NCBI GenBank assembly: GCA_026686845.1
Contig: JAIVEN010000001.1
Coordinates: forward strand, 36,944,001-37,008,000
DNA length: 64,000 nucleotides
DNA from: Adenanthera pavonina
Lineage: Eukaryota > Streptophyta > Magnoliopsida > Fabales > Fabaceae
Reading direction: 5' to 3'
Positions 10,746 through 22,224 of this stretch are shown here, in pieces. Numbering within the stretch: the first letter of the stretch is position 1; each line of letters opens with the position of its first letter. The translations under genes and the position numbers were made by a program. Under the pieces are notes generated by a model. The model searched no databases and had not been told where the DNA came from. It was given only the letters and a program-made list of their open reading frames with translations.

Positions 10746-12297
10746 TGCTTTCATTTCTCAAACTGAACCCAAATGTGCTGAAGAAGCCTTAACTGATGAA
10801 TACTGGATTTTGGCTATGCAAGATGAATTAAATCAATTTGAAAGAAATCAAGTTTGGGATTTAGTGCCTAGACCCAAAAATCATCCTGTTATTGGTACCA
10901 AATGGGTTTTCAGAAATAAACTTGATGAATCTGGAACAATAATAAAAAATAAAGCTAGATTGGTTGCTAAAGGGTATAATCAGGAAGAAGGTATTGATTT
11001 TGAAGAAACCTTTGCACCAGTAGCTAGATTAGAAGCTATAAGAATACTGCTAGCATATGCATGCATGAAAAATATTTTACTATATCAAATGGATATAAAG
11101 AGTACCTTTCTAAATGGATATATCATGGAAGAAGTTTATGTAGATCAAACTCCAGGTTTTGAGGATTCTACAAAACCAAACCATGTTTATAAACTGAAGA
11201 AAGCTCTTTATGGTTTAAAACAAGCCCCTAGAGCATGGTATGAGAGACTGAGCAATTTTCTAACTGAAAAGGGGTTCAATAGAGGCAAAGTTGACACAAT
11301 TTTATTCGCTAAGAAAGAAAATAAAGATTTACTAATTGTTCAAATCTATGTTGATGATATTATTTTCGGTGCTACTAATGAAACTCTTTGCAAGAAATTT
11401 TCTGAGTTGATGCAGGAAGAATTCGAGATGTCCATGATGGGTGAACTTAACTTCTTCCTTGGACTGCAAATTAGACAGCTTGATGATGGTATCTTTCTCA
11501 GTCAATCCAAGTATCTAAAGGAGCTGTTAAAGAAGTTTGGAATGGAGAATGCCAAGCCAATGGGAACACCCATGGCTACTACAACCAAACTAGACATGGA
11601 TGAAAATGGGAAGATGTTTGACATTACTCAGTACAGGAGAATGATTGGATCCCTGCTGTACTTAACTGCCAGCAGACCTGACATTATGTTCAGTGTCTGT
11701 ATATGTGCCAGGTTCCAATCATGTCCTAAGGAAACCCATGCAACAGCTGTGAAGAGAATTTTTAGATATCTTATTGGAACATCACAGATGGGTCTCTGGT
11801 ATCCAAAGGGCAATGGAGAAGATCTCAAAGGATACACTGATGCTGATTTTGCAGGATCCAAAACTAACAAAAAAAGCACAAGTGGAACTTGTCAGTTTCT
11901 TGGAGGATCTCTGGTTTCATGGTTCAGCAAAAAGCAAAACAGTGTGGCCCTATCCACTGCAGAAGGTAAGTATGTTGCAGCTAGAAGCTGCTGTGCCCAA
12001 GTCATCTGGATAAAGCAGCAGCTTGAAGATCTTGAGGTTAAAATGAAAGAGATACCAATCATGTGTGACAACTAAAGTTCCATAAATATCACTAAGAATC
12101 CTATCATGCACTCAAGGACGAAACATATTGAAGTTAGGCACCATTTCATAAGGGATCATGTTCTGAAAGGAGAAGTTAGATTGGAGTACATCCCAACAGA
12201 GGATCAAGTTGCTGATATACTCACAAAGCCTCTATCAGAAGACAGGCACTGTAAAATCAGGAGAGAATTGGGTATGGTAAATCCCAATGAACTGTAA
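10738..12297 (+). pseudogene. pol: RT-RNase H segment of element C
   Basis: Copia RT and RNase H, nearly collinear with B (a few percent amino-acid differences). RT has the intact [10 protein letters not shown] motif. RNase H is damaged: the STAEAEY signature reads STAEGKY, and a Gln codon (CAA) is TAA at 12073-12075, splitting the last 75 or so codons from the rest. The frame ends MVNPNEL. It is a 5'-truncated pol and not functional. Confidence 0.85.
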
Positions 12298-13281
12298 GTT
12301 ATTCTCGTGCAATCTTGTTTTCAAAGGTTAATTCTAACTTTGGCATCGGAGTATGTTTAATTTAAGTTGCAGGTGCTCCTCACAAGATTCAATGGCAATA
12401 AACTTGAAGATTGGAGCACACCAGAATGGAACAACCAGAAAGTGAAGTAAATGACAAAAATTCTAAGTTCTGTATCCATTCTATAAGTTTTTAAACATGA
12501 AATTCATATTTTAGATGTGTGTTGGATGTATTTTGCTTCATAAACTGTGTTTTTGAACTGGTCAACATGGTCAACATTCGAATTTTAGTTGACCAACAGA
12601 CGAACTTCGGACTGTTATGCCTTGGAATAGTTCTCGGTGATACCTCGAAATTTGTCTATTGAATCCTGGAAGTTTGAATTTTCAAGATCAAAAAATTTCA
12701 AAGTTATGTTTGTCCATCACTAATTATATTGATTATCACTTCTTAACATACAAATGTTGGACAACCTTTACAAAAGTTGAAAATTTTGAATTTTTAGTTC
12801 AAAATTCATCTATTGAATCATGTTCTTCATGTTGAATACTTGAAAGATGAAGTTCTGCATGCTTAATTCGTTTATTGGTTGATGTTTTGTTTGTTGCCTG
12901 CTATTTTCTCTTCAACATTCGAACTTTGTTAGAACAAAACTCATCTATTATGCTTGTATTGCTTAATCCAAGCCACTGTCAGACGAACTTTCAGAAGAAA
13001 ATTCATCTGTCAGTAAGCTTTGTTGAACGGTTTAACTTGTAACTGCTTGAAGTTCGAATTTTGACCTCTCAAAATTCGTCTGTCAGACGGTTACTTACGT
13101 TAAATCCGACGGTTTTCCAAAGAACAGACGCAACCCTATTCTTAACTCCTCTGAGTCTGTTCTAATTCTTTCATCAATTCCCTTCAATTCTGACCAAAAA
13201 CTGCTACTTCCCACCGATTAAGCTTCCTTTCGCTTCATTTAAATCCATTCTAAGCCTCATTCTGTAACGTTCATATGAAAA
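12298..13281 (+). promoter_or_regulatory. pol-ORF3 spacer of element C, LTR-like motif array
   Basis: Non-coding spacer with many TTCGAATTT-like and CAGACGAA/TTCGTCTG motifs. They are followed by AACGGTTTAAC and CCGACGGTTTTC around 13025-13115, then an AT-rich CATTTAAATCC just upstream of ORF3. The arrangement parallels the LTR upstream of its TATA box. The clean TATAAACC of B, D and F is altered here. Confidence 0.5.
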
Positions 13282-15469
13282 ATGGCAAGAGTAAAAAATC
13301 CTGAAGCTGGGAAAGCTAGAGCCAGACCAAAGAGGAATGTTAAATCACAATATGCCTCGAAGGAAGGAGAGAAATCAAAGAGAAAAGCTGAATCCAGTAA
13401 GGCAACTCCCACCAAACGCCAAAAGACTGCATCCAAAGTAGATTCTCAGAAAGCTGGACCCTCCTCTCCGAAAACTGCAGAACCTTCAGTTCCAGTTCCT
13501 TTAAAAGCTGCTGCTGTTGCTTCCACTTCGTCCTTCAATACTCAATCTGGAGAGTATGAGCTTACTACACTGCCACTCTGGAGCACTCCACAGATTCAAG
13601 AGGAATACACCACTAAGTTTGCCACAAGAAGGTAATTAAGCCACATTGTGTAAACTTGGAAGATTTCTTAGTCTCAAATATTTTTGATGCTGGTATATGG
13701 ATGATGAGATACAAGAATCTGTTAGAAGTATTAGAGAGATATGATGATGAGGTGGTGAAGTCATGGTACGCCTCTTTAAAATACAACAGCAAGAAGAAGA
13801 AGTGGGCAGTCAATCTAAGGTCTAGGACCATTTGGCTTACTGATAAGACATTCAATGAGGTGCTGGAGATCCCTGGGCAAGATGGACTCAAGATTGATAT
13901 CAATGCCTCTGGGTACATGGATGAGGCAGATATGGCTGATGAAGAAGGTTATCCCTCTTTGAACTACAAGGAGAGTACCATTCTGAGCACATTGTTCAGA
14001 AGGAAGGAAAATTGGCCATCCATAAACCTGTTGAAGCCCACAGACCTTAGTGTTCAAGTGAGGATCCTGCACTACATAGTGTCCAGGATTATATTCAACA
14101 AAGGAGGCAGCTTCAACTTGATAACAAGGGAAGAGGCACATGTCATGGCTACAATCATGCGTGGGAAACTGATTAATATGGGACACCTCATTCTCCAACT
14201 CATGATCAAGGCTAGAGATCAGAGAAAGGACTCAACACTCCCCTATGCTGCTATCATCTCCAGAATTCTGCAGTATGCCAGAATTCAGCATATTGAGAAA
14301 GGGAAGGGCAAGCCCACTGAAATATTCAAGGAGGAAGAACTGCAGAGGATGGGCATTGAAAGAGATAAAGGAAGATGGGTTGGAAAGGGAGCAGGGAGAT
14401 CTGAAGATTTGTTCTTTGTTGCTGATGCCTCCCTACAACAAGAAGGCACCTCTAAGGCTCCTAGCAGATCTGTACCTTAGCCTTCTCAGCCAATTCCATC
14501 TTCCTCCAGGCCTACTCACCCTCCTTCCACTCCCTCCTCATGGGCCAAGCCAACCAAGATTACTAAGTTGTATGACAGCCTGTCTACACTCATTCTCAGC
14601 ATCAGAGATGAGCAAAATGCCAAATTTGCTCATCTGCAAGATCAGATCCATCAGTTGGCTGTAAATATAAAGGTGGTGGCTGATGCTTATGAAGAGATCA
14701 GAAGTGCAATCCCTACCACCTCAACTCCACCTCAGCCACGGTCCTCTGTGCCTGTCTAATCTCCAACTCCTGAACCTCCAAGCCCATTCGAGATTGCCTC
14801 CTTTGACCATGATGACGATATAGATGGTGCTGGTGCAATGAGGACACCTAGTCCTTATCCACCCATGGACTATGGATTGGAAGAAGAAGGAATTCAAGAA
14901 ACAAGCCCTCATGAGCCTATGCAAGAAGATGCTCAGGATTCAATTCTGTCCATTCAAGAATCATAGCAAGTTGAAAGACTGGTTGCAGCCATTTCAACCT
15001 CTTCTAAGCAGGAAGATGCAGGCAATGAAGAGAGGAGCATTGTACCTGTTGTTGATTATGAGGCTATTACTCACAATGCTCTCCTGCAAGCTCAAAGAAG
15101 GAGGCTTGAGGAAATGTTTCGTCCTGATGAACCAGCTCCTCTTTCTCTTGCTGCCTATTGACTTTCAGAGGAACAAAGAGCTCAGTTGGCTCTTTCCAGA
15201 CAGGCAATGCAGGAGTTGCTTGAGGTCTCTGATGATGATGATGAACCAAGCCCTGAGCCTTCTGCACCAGTCCAGCTAGAAATCCTTTTGCTCCTGTGCC
15301 ACTTCGAGCCATCCCTGTCTCTCAGATCCCTCCTCCGGCTGATTTTGTTGGCCTTCCTGATGATGCCAAAAAGGCGGAGAAGATTGAGCAAACTGGAAAG
15401 TCTGCTGCTGCTGAGCCATCTAGGAAAGGGAAAACATTCAGCAAGAAGACCAAGCCAAAGAAGAAGTGA
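13282..15469 (+). pseudogene. ORF3 of element C (putative plant transposon protein)
   Basis: Starts MARVKNPEAGK. A frameshift near 13630 (a shortened AATAAGAAGG-like run) moves the reading to the frame 13656-14480, and further stops follow at 14478 and 14757 and in the 14960-15165 stretch. The same domains as in B are seen: NLS-like basic N-terminus, middle domain with SGYMDEAD and IVSRIIFNKGG, coiled-coil segment AKFAHLQDQIHQL (14568-14680), acidic Pro-rich part, and basic tail ending in KPKKK at 15469. It is a decayed gene; function unknown. Confidence 0.75.
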
Positions 15470-15778
15470 TTGAAGACTTGTTTTAATCTTAGGCTTGAGT
15501 CTTCTTGTAGTGCTTTGTGTTTCTGTTTCTATTTGCATTTTGTATTGTGTATTAAAACTTTGATTAGTTTGGTTTTTGTATAGCAACAATTGATTAAATG
15601 AATGCATTTCTTGATTGCAATGTTAAGAGCTTATTACCCCTTTGAATATCTTCACTTAATCTACTGTGTATGATGTCTTTTGAAAAATAATGCATATGTT
15701 GAGGGGGAGCTTGTTAAAGCAAACCCAAGTACTAATCCAGTTTGTGAGTTGTTTTGTCATCATCAAAAAGGGGGCGAA
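15470..15778 (+). other. 3' untranslated region and doubled polypurine tract of element C
   Basis: Non-coding. Two purine runs: GAGGGGGAG at 15701-15709 and AAAAAGGGGGCGAA at 15765-15778, the second directly against the LTR. Repeated polypurine tracts are a described property of Sireviruses (general knowledge). The interval between them is strongly conserved with B, D and F. Confidence 0.7.
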
Positions 15779-17636
15779 TGTTAAATCAAGAGTTTTGATG
15801 ATTCCAAACCAACATCCAAGAGCTTGGATTGAAGATATCAAAGGAGATCAAAGTGTTTCAAGTGAAGAATTTCTGAGTAATAGCTGCTAGATCTTCTGTA
15901 GGATCTTTTGTTATGTTTAAATGAGGAAAAAAGATTTTGATTTTAAGAAAAGATGTTTTTAAACCTTGATTTTATGATAAATCTTGACTTATTTGAAGAA
16001 TACCCACAAACAGACGAAGTTTGAAAGTTTAAACTGAAATGTCATATTGGAAATTCAAACTTTGCCTTTGGAAATTTGAATTTCGAGCTAAAACTGAATA
16101 AATCTGAAAAGATGTCTCTCTGTCAGATGAATTTTGGTTTTCCAAAATTTGAAATTTCATCCAAGTCTGAAAGAAGCCTTTTTGTGACAGACGAACTTCA
16201 CATCTTCAAAATTTGAATTTCAGATAAAATGCATTTTGTGAAAACCAAAGAAATTCGTCTGAAATAATGTTGAAGTTCATCTGAAATCAAGAAGAAATTG
16301 AGTTTGAAAAATGCTCTCTGACAGACGAACTTTGGCTTTCTAACATTCAAATTTTCATATAAGTCTGAAAGAAGCTTCTTTGTAACAGACAAACTTTAAG
16401 TCTTCAAAATTCAAATTTCAGACAAAATGCAATTTGTGAAAACTAAAGAAATTCGTCTGAAACAATGTTAAAGTTCATCTGAAAGCAAGATTATATTAAG
16501 TATCAAAATTGCTCTCTGACAGACGAACTTTGAACATTAAAATTTGAATTTTCAGAAGCTATGTTTTTGAGACTGTTGAAATGAAACATTGACATACGAA
16601 TGACAAAGTCCTGTGACATTCGAATATTGAAGTTAGTCTGAAAAGAGTCACTCTAACAAACGAACTTCACTCTTTCAAAATTCGAATTTCGAAGAAAGTG
16701 AACTACTGTGCCTTTTGAACGTACTAGGAACAGACGAATTTTGGGTTTCCAAAATTCAAATTTCGAAGGCACGGTAGAAAATTGAAAACACTGTTCACAC
16801 TTAACAGAAAAACTTTCTTCTTGAAAATTCATATGTCACATTGTGAAAATATTTTGTAAGTTTCAAAATTTGAATTTCACTTCATGAACAGACGAACTTC
16901 GTGCTGTAACGTTGGAAGCTTTAACCTTCGGTTCCTTCGAAATTCGTCTGTTGACCAACCAAAATTCAAATTTCAGTATGTCAGAAGTATTAAATGCGGT
17001 TGATTAACGGATAGTTTTCCAGAGTAACCATTGGATAACTTCCCCAACGGATAGATTTTGTTTCTAACGAACACTTGAGACCTAAATCTATAAATATAAT
17101 ATCATTTGAAGTTATGGGTAACGAATCAAACTTGTATATACCGAATTTCTGCCAAATCTTCTCAAAAGCTTTTACCCTCTCAACTTCAATACATGTACTT
17201 CAACTTTCATATCTACTCTATTCAAGAGAGTTATATCTTTGTAAACAATCTACTCTTCATCTGGAAGATAGATTTACTTGTGAGGGGAAATTACAAGGGG
17301 ATTGGAAAGCACATTGTAAGAGTGCTTAGAGAGATTGAGAAAACTCCAGAAAACAGAGCATACTCGTTGTACTGTGGCATTAGCAAGAAGCCCATTGAAT
17401 TCTTGCTGTATAGTGAAAAATCTCAAGAGTTGTCTTGGGGACTTGGCGTAGGTCAAGTGGATAGACCGAACCAGGATAAATTACTGAGTCTTCTTCTCCT
17501 CATCATTACTTTTCAGCTTGCTCTGTTTTATACGTTGCTTCCTTTATACTGTGCTATCTTCACCCATTTCACTTTATGCAGAAAAATTGCAATCTTCCCA
17601 ATTCACCCCCCTCTTGGGAGGTCAGCCTTGCTAACA
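15779..17636 (+). repeat. 3' LTR of element C
   Basis: Begins TGTTAAATCAAG and ends GCTAACA. About 1.86 kb, with roughly two copies of the 198-bp unit near 16130-16520. Palindrome-type motifs fill the first 1.2 kb. An AACGG-rich block (16990-17070) and a TATA box CTATAAATA (17088-17096) follow. The R/U5 part ends in CCCCCCTCTTGGGAGG next to the LTR end. Confidence 0.9.
17088..17096 (+). promoter_or_regulatory. LTR TATA box of element C
   Basis: CTATAAATA in the same surroundings as in D and in the A/B LTR, downstream of the AACGG-rich block. It is the likely core promoter. Confidence 0.6.
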
Positions 17637-17678
17637 TATTTTAGAACCATCATCACTTTCATCTGAACTATCACTCAT
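17637..17678 (-). pseudogene. Start of a PIF/Harbinger-type transposase ORF, cut by LTR insertion
   Basis: On the minus strand an ATG at 17678 opens MSDSSDESDDGSKI, 14 codons running exactly to the LTR boundary. A Ser/Asp-rich start following a Myb/SANT-like ORF on the same strand fits a HARBI1-type nuclease gene. The remainder would lie left of the retroelement complex, outside the window. This is inference from a very short piece. Confidence 0.35.
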
Positions 17679-17837
17679 CCTGTGTAACAAATATAAATTT
17701 AATTAATAAACAAAACTAAACAAATATAATTAAAGGCTTCATATGTGTTCAACACTAGATCAAATAAGTGAAATAAAAATTAGAAAAAAACAAGTTTAAC
17801 ATAACAAGTTCAACCCAATATTAGTAATCGATAGTCA

Positions 17838-18650
17838 TCAATAAGTAGGTTGGATGTCTTCCTCAGTAAATATGCTCAACCAACTGATGGTCATGTCACG
17901 ATCATTGTTCATGAAGTGATAAAATGTTATCCTATTTTCTATCTTTCCTAGGATTCTCACAGCCAAAAAATATTGAGGTGTTCCTTTCACTAAGTTTGGA
18001 ACATCATTTAACATCAACAAACACTTGCCATAGCTAAAAGAGTCATTCGATTTTGATCTTGCAACATTAGTATTTGACATTTGATCCATTCCATCAATAA
18101 TTCGATCAAGAGAATACTGAAGTTTTCAGCTATCCCAATTTTTTTGTCTCCTTTCCCCATTCTTTTCCCTTTTTTTAAATTTGCATCTGAAGAACTTGGA
18201 GCATTTATTTGAACTTCATCACCAACTTCATAGCTATCCCCCTCATCCATACTAACGGTAGCTTGTTCATTGTATTCAATGTCCTCATCATGACTATTAG
18301 CTCCTTCATATGATGGTGGATCTTGGTATGGCATTAAAACAAAATACCCATTAGCTACAGTGCCCTTGAAGCATTCCTCTTGCAACTCTAGAAATTTAGG
18401 ACCCCCATCCTTCCATTTCAAAATCCCATCTATTTTTTAGTTGTGAGCAATCATAAGCACATCATGTTCCCTCTTGAAGTTTTTGTTGGAGATTCTTCCA
18501 CCCTTCTCTATTAAAATGTGTACTTGGCCTATTTCCAGCAAGTATCTCTTCAACACACACTTTCAAAAATATTTCAGCTTTTCTATCATCCCATTTTGCC
18601 TTATCTCTTCCATCTCCCTCAGAGCCTTTCATATATTTTTTGTGTGCCAT
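17838..18650 (-). pseudogene. Myb/SANT-like protein gene (PIF/Harbinger ORF or LIMYB-like), decayed
   Basis: Reading frame starts MAHKKYMKGSEGDGRDK and shows KAKWDDRKAEIFLKVCVEEI...NREGWKNLQQKL, the N-terminal part of the plant Myb/SANT-like domain (Myb_DNA-bind_3) found in PIF/Harbinger ORF1 and LIMYB-type proteins. The rest of the domain is missing. After a stop near 18440 the frame resumes with GPKFLELQEECFKGTVANG and an acidic linker (17990-18420). The C-terminal block (18089-17838) follows in another frame. At least one stop and one frameshift make it a pseudogene unless unrecognised introns exist. Confidence 0.6.
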
Positions 18651-19490
18651 TCTAATATATTAAAACAATGGCATCACAAAAACTAGTAAAAAATTTGGGA
18701 GAGAAAAGGAAAGAAAAATAAATAAATAGACACTTGCCAATACGAAACCACAAACAAAATTTAAATAATTAATCATACCAGACAATGATTATATGAATTA
18801 AAATGAAGCTTGAGACCCCATGGCCTCCCTTGTCTTCACTCCACACTAAAAAAGCTTATCTTTAGAAGGAAAGATAGATTTTGTAATGGTTGGTTGGTAT
18901 GAACCATGATATCTAATTTTTAATATCAATCTGGTTTCTTCCTTTCAACTAAAAAAACAAATAAAAGCATGTCACAAAGGTCATGTTTCTTGACTAAAAA
19001 AGCTTAGTGGAAAAGATTACTATTTCTATACAGCAAAGATAAACTTCCAACTTTAAGAATGACCCTCCTTTACATGTGGACCTAACATATATTATATTAC
19101 TTAAAACATATATTTTATTTTAGACCTAAAAAGCTATACTAAGATATATATTGTGCCAGCACACTGAAAGATACTAATTGCAAAACAGAAAGGGAACTGA
19201 CCACCAACCAAAAGTAAAAAAAAAGCAACGACAACATCCGTATCACAAAATATGCATTAGACAAAGCCAAAAGTAGCTGATCTGAGACAAGCAACACCAT
19301 CACTAATTGCATTCTCACCTGCATTGACCCTTTCCAACCATATAAATTATTATAACTTCAAATAAATCATGTATATGCATTCTCACGTGCATATACCCTT
19401 TCTAACCATCACTACTTTTACTAATTAACTAACACATACTTCACTATCTTGAACTGGCCAAACTTGAGAATTGGTCCTGATGGCATGTGA

Positions 19491-20905
19491 TAGAAGAAGA
19501 CCAATACTATCCTCAACCCAAAGGACATTGACCTTTTCCAACCATACAAATTATAGTCATTTCCCCTTTCCAAAACTTTTTTATTACCCCACACACAGTG
19601 AAAATAATTTTCCTTGGTCTGAAATTCACAAATTACCTACTAGACATGACAGGAGACATCTTCCATTGCTCTCAATATCCATTACATTGACATGACAGGA
19701 GACATCTTCCATTTCTCTCAATATCCATTACATTCATTTTTTTTAATTTTTTTTATTTTTCCTTGGTCTGAAACCATTACATTCACCAACATTCACCATA
19801 CTTAAATCAATTCCAGTAGCACTATAAAAGAAAAATAAATTTTCATCAGGTACTTTAGTAATATGACACACCCAATGACTACACCAAAGAATACGCAAAC
19901 ATAGAAGATTCCTCATTCACACACACCTAGCAAGAAATTGTTTCCGCACTTCAAAATAAATGTTAGCTTTGAATATATACATATGGAAAAATTCTTAGTA
20001 CTTGAGGGGGCCACAAAATCACCTGAGCTCTTTTTTTTTTTGGCCATACCTTAGTCACAACTAACATATGCTATGATAACATTAATGGTTTTTAAAAGTG
20101 ATGTTACAACTGTAACCCAAAAAGATAAAAAAGTGATGTTATAACCAGATACTGTTAAGGTAGAGTGGTAGACTTGATATGACTATCAAAATCCTATTGA
20201 TTATCAATTTCAACTTTTCAAACGATTCCTTTGTGTAAAATTTGAAATGATCTTGTTAAATTGTCTCATATATTGCTTTCCCATACTTGATTACATCATG
20301 ACACTATGGATTTTCAAATATATATATATAACAAAAAGATTATTTATTCACATAACTTGGCCCATTCTACCAAATCAAACATTTTACAGAGAAGAAAAAA
20401 ATGAATTTCCAATTATGTGTGAATTTGAAGTAGGTGTTCACAAACTTGTACCTCAAATAACGGTAGCAAGTATATTGACATGCATGTATAACTTTATTGC
20501 AAATCCTCACACATTCCAAAAAGCACAGATAGCTATCATTTCCCTTTTGTCCATTGCTTACACTCATCCAACATTCCAGCTACTAACATAAGGCTCTCAG
20601 AGAGGTTTATTGCTACTCTCTCTGAAGTCTCTACTTTGAGGAGATAGCAATAATAGTAAAAGTGATTATTCCAACTATTAGCCTATTTTCAATTATTTGA
20701 TCTATTCTTGAGACAAATTCCAGGCGAGTTATGAAAGGCAAACCTAACTAAAGGTTCTCTTTATCCTTTTAACATTGGGAAGAAGGTGATCCCTAATTTG
20801 AGAACTTTAAATGGGCTTTTCTATGATAGAAGAAGACCAATACTACCCTCAACCCAAAGGGCATTGACCCTTTCCAACCATATAGATTATAGTCATTTCC
20901 CTTTT
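19491..20905. repeat. Dispersed pair of 80-bp direct repeats 1.3 kb apart
   Basis: Segment 19491-19570 (TAGAAGAAGACCAATACTA...) recurs at 20827-20905 with few changes, and its core (GCATTGACCCTTTCCAACC) also appears at 19321. It indicates local segmental duplication or repeated insertion of the same small unit. Nothing coding is visible. Confidence 0.7.
19643..19735. repeat. 46-bp tandem duplication
   Basis: Two adjacent copies of GACATGACAGGAGACATC...TCCATTACATT, differing at about one base (TTGCTC versus TTTCTC). Confidence 0.85.
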
Positions 20906-21312
20906 GTATCTCTGTCAATACAGATTAAATGTTCTTCTGCTCTTACCTCAAAAACTACTATAAATTCACTCTCTTTTCTCTCCATTTTGCCTCACCCCCA
21001 AATTTCACATTGTTAGGTAGCTACTTGATTTTAAATAATATATACTCCCTTGAGCCAAAATGTGATTTAAGATTTTTATTACATTTAAAAATAAAAAATA
21101 AAGTTCAACCCCATAAATGGCACATCCAATGCAGGAACAAGAAAAAGGAGAAAAAGAATGCAAAACAAAAACATAGGCACAGAGAAAAAAGGTAACACCT
21201 CAATTTATGTCAACTTGAAATAAACTCAGACAGGACAACACTATGGCAAGCACTGACCACAGCAATATAGAATAAGAAATATGAGATCATCTTAATAAAG
21301 AATAAGGATTAC

Positions 21313-21514
21313 CTCATAAACTCTAGGATTCATCAGTAATAGGTCTCGACTTCCAGATATCAACTGCCAAACGAGACCCCTTAAACAATTAGGAATTCTT
21401 TTCCTTATACGCCTTTTGACAACATGAGGTTTTTTTCTTAAATAATGCTTCCAGTCACTCCCACCAACCCAAATCATCTTCCTCCATTTTCTTACCCTTC
21501 TTTCCTCCCTAATT
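21313..21514 (-). pseudogene. Orphan exon of a TBC-domain Rab GTPase-activating protein
   Basis: The minus-strand frame reads REERRVRKWRKM, then VGGSDWKHYLRKKPHVV, KRRIRKRIPNCLRGLVWQL and ISGSRDLLLMNPRVYE. That is the start of the plant TBC (Ypt/Rab-GAP) domain, with the conserved 'I.. CLRGLVWQ' signature. The block ends at GAG followed by GTAATC, a good 5' splice site, and is preceded by a CAG acceptor at about 21515-21517. The next exons (catalytic Arg and Gln motifs) are not found downstream within this window. Usual glycines in 'RKGIPDCLRG' and 'MNPGVYE' are replaced. It is probably a captured or relict exon rather than a working gene. Confidence 0.7.
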
Positions 21515-21741
21515 CTGATGAAAGATCGATCATAGTAAAGTTACATTGTCAACACTATGATTTTGATTCATACTCTGAAAATAGAAGAAGCTCTTGGGAA
21601 CATAATACCTCTCATACTCATTTGTGAGGTTCGCCAATTTGAAGCCGACAATTTTAGGAAACAAGTTAGAGAAGGAAAAGGAAAATGGGAAGTGAATGAG
21701 CAAAAATACTGAAGGTAAGGGGATTAGGGTGAAGGTGAAGA

Positions 21742-21937
21742 TGATGAAGGAAGAAGCTGCTATACTGTTATCAAAATCCAAAGAAGGAGGAGTTCTTGAG
21801 TTCAAGGATGTGGCTTGTAAGCTTGCATCTATCCCAGCAAACCGTGTAAGCGTTATATGAGAGGGGTTTTAGAGTGTGAGAGGTCGGTGAGGAAGAAGAT
21901 TGAATGGGAGTTGAAAGAGTTTAAGAAACTATGAAAA
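21742..21937 (+). pseudogene. Unrecognised gene fragment, frameshifted
   Basis: An open stretch begins MMKEEAAILLSKSKEGG, continues LEFKDVACKLASIPANRVS, then stops. Shifting one frame, the reading continues CERSVRKKIEWELKEF to a stop at about 21937. The composition is protein-like (amphipathic, charged) and unlike the surrounding AT-rich DNA. I do not recognise the family. It lies opposite in strand to the TBC exon, 230 bp away. Confidence 0.3.
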
Positions 21938-22224
21938 GGGGAAAAGGGGCTGCAGAGCTCTACAAACCCTAATTCAACCAATCATCATTATCCTAATGCA
22001 GAATAACCCAAAACACATATAGCTGGAGGTGGAGATGACAGCAAGCAACAGCGGCAATAGGTGACGGTGGCAGCAAGCTTCTTTGATCGTAACCATGGGC
22101 TTCGCAGATGAGAGCATTTCCCGTTGTGTCTAGGGTGCTTGAGAATTATGAGAAGGGCATAATTGTCATATTGCAAAAATTAAGATATGCGGTCCGCATT
22201 TTTTCCACCTTCTCTCTCATCTAC

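Larger units (their letters stand above)
10738..17636 (+). mobile_element. Copia (Sirevirus-like) element C, 3' half, right arm of palindrome
   Basis: Plus-strand mirror of B: RT-RNase H (to 12297), spacer, ORF3 (13282-15469), double polypurine tract, LTR (15779-17636). It lacks a 5' LTR, gag, PR and IN. The right boundary at 17636 (CTAACA) cuts a PIF/Harbinger transposase reading frame. The target duplication cannot be checked because the left end of the A/B/C complex is outside the window. Confidence 0.87.
18651..21312. other. Non-coding AT-rich region, nothing recognised apart from short duplications
   Basis: No convincing gene. It contains a 46-bp tandem duplication (19643-19735) and an 80-bp duplicated segment (19491-19570 and 20827-20905, with a partial third copy at 19321-19358). 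It also has poly-T and TA runs (20030-20042, 20320-20331). Small ORFs here lack recognisable motifs. Confidence 0.6.

Noticed and set aside
13613..14198. Minus-strand ORFs opposite ORF3 of C
   Set aside because: Antisense shadows of ORF3; the same happens in D (38690-38950) and F.
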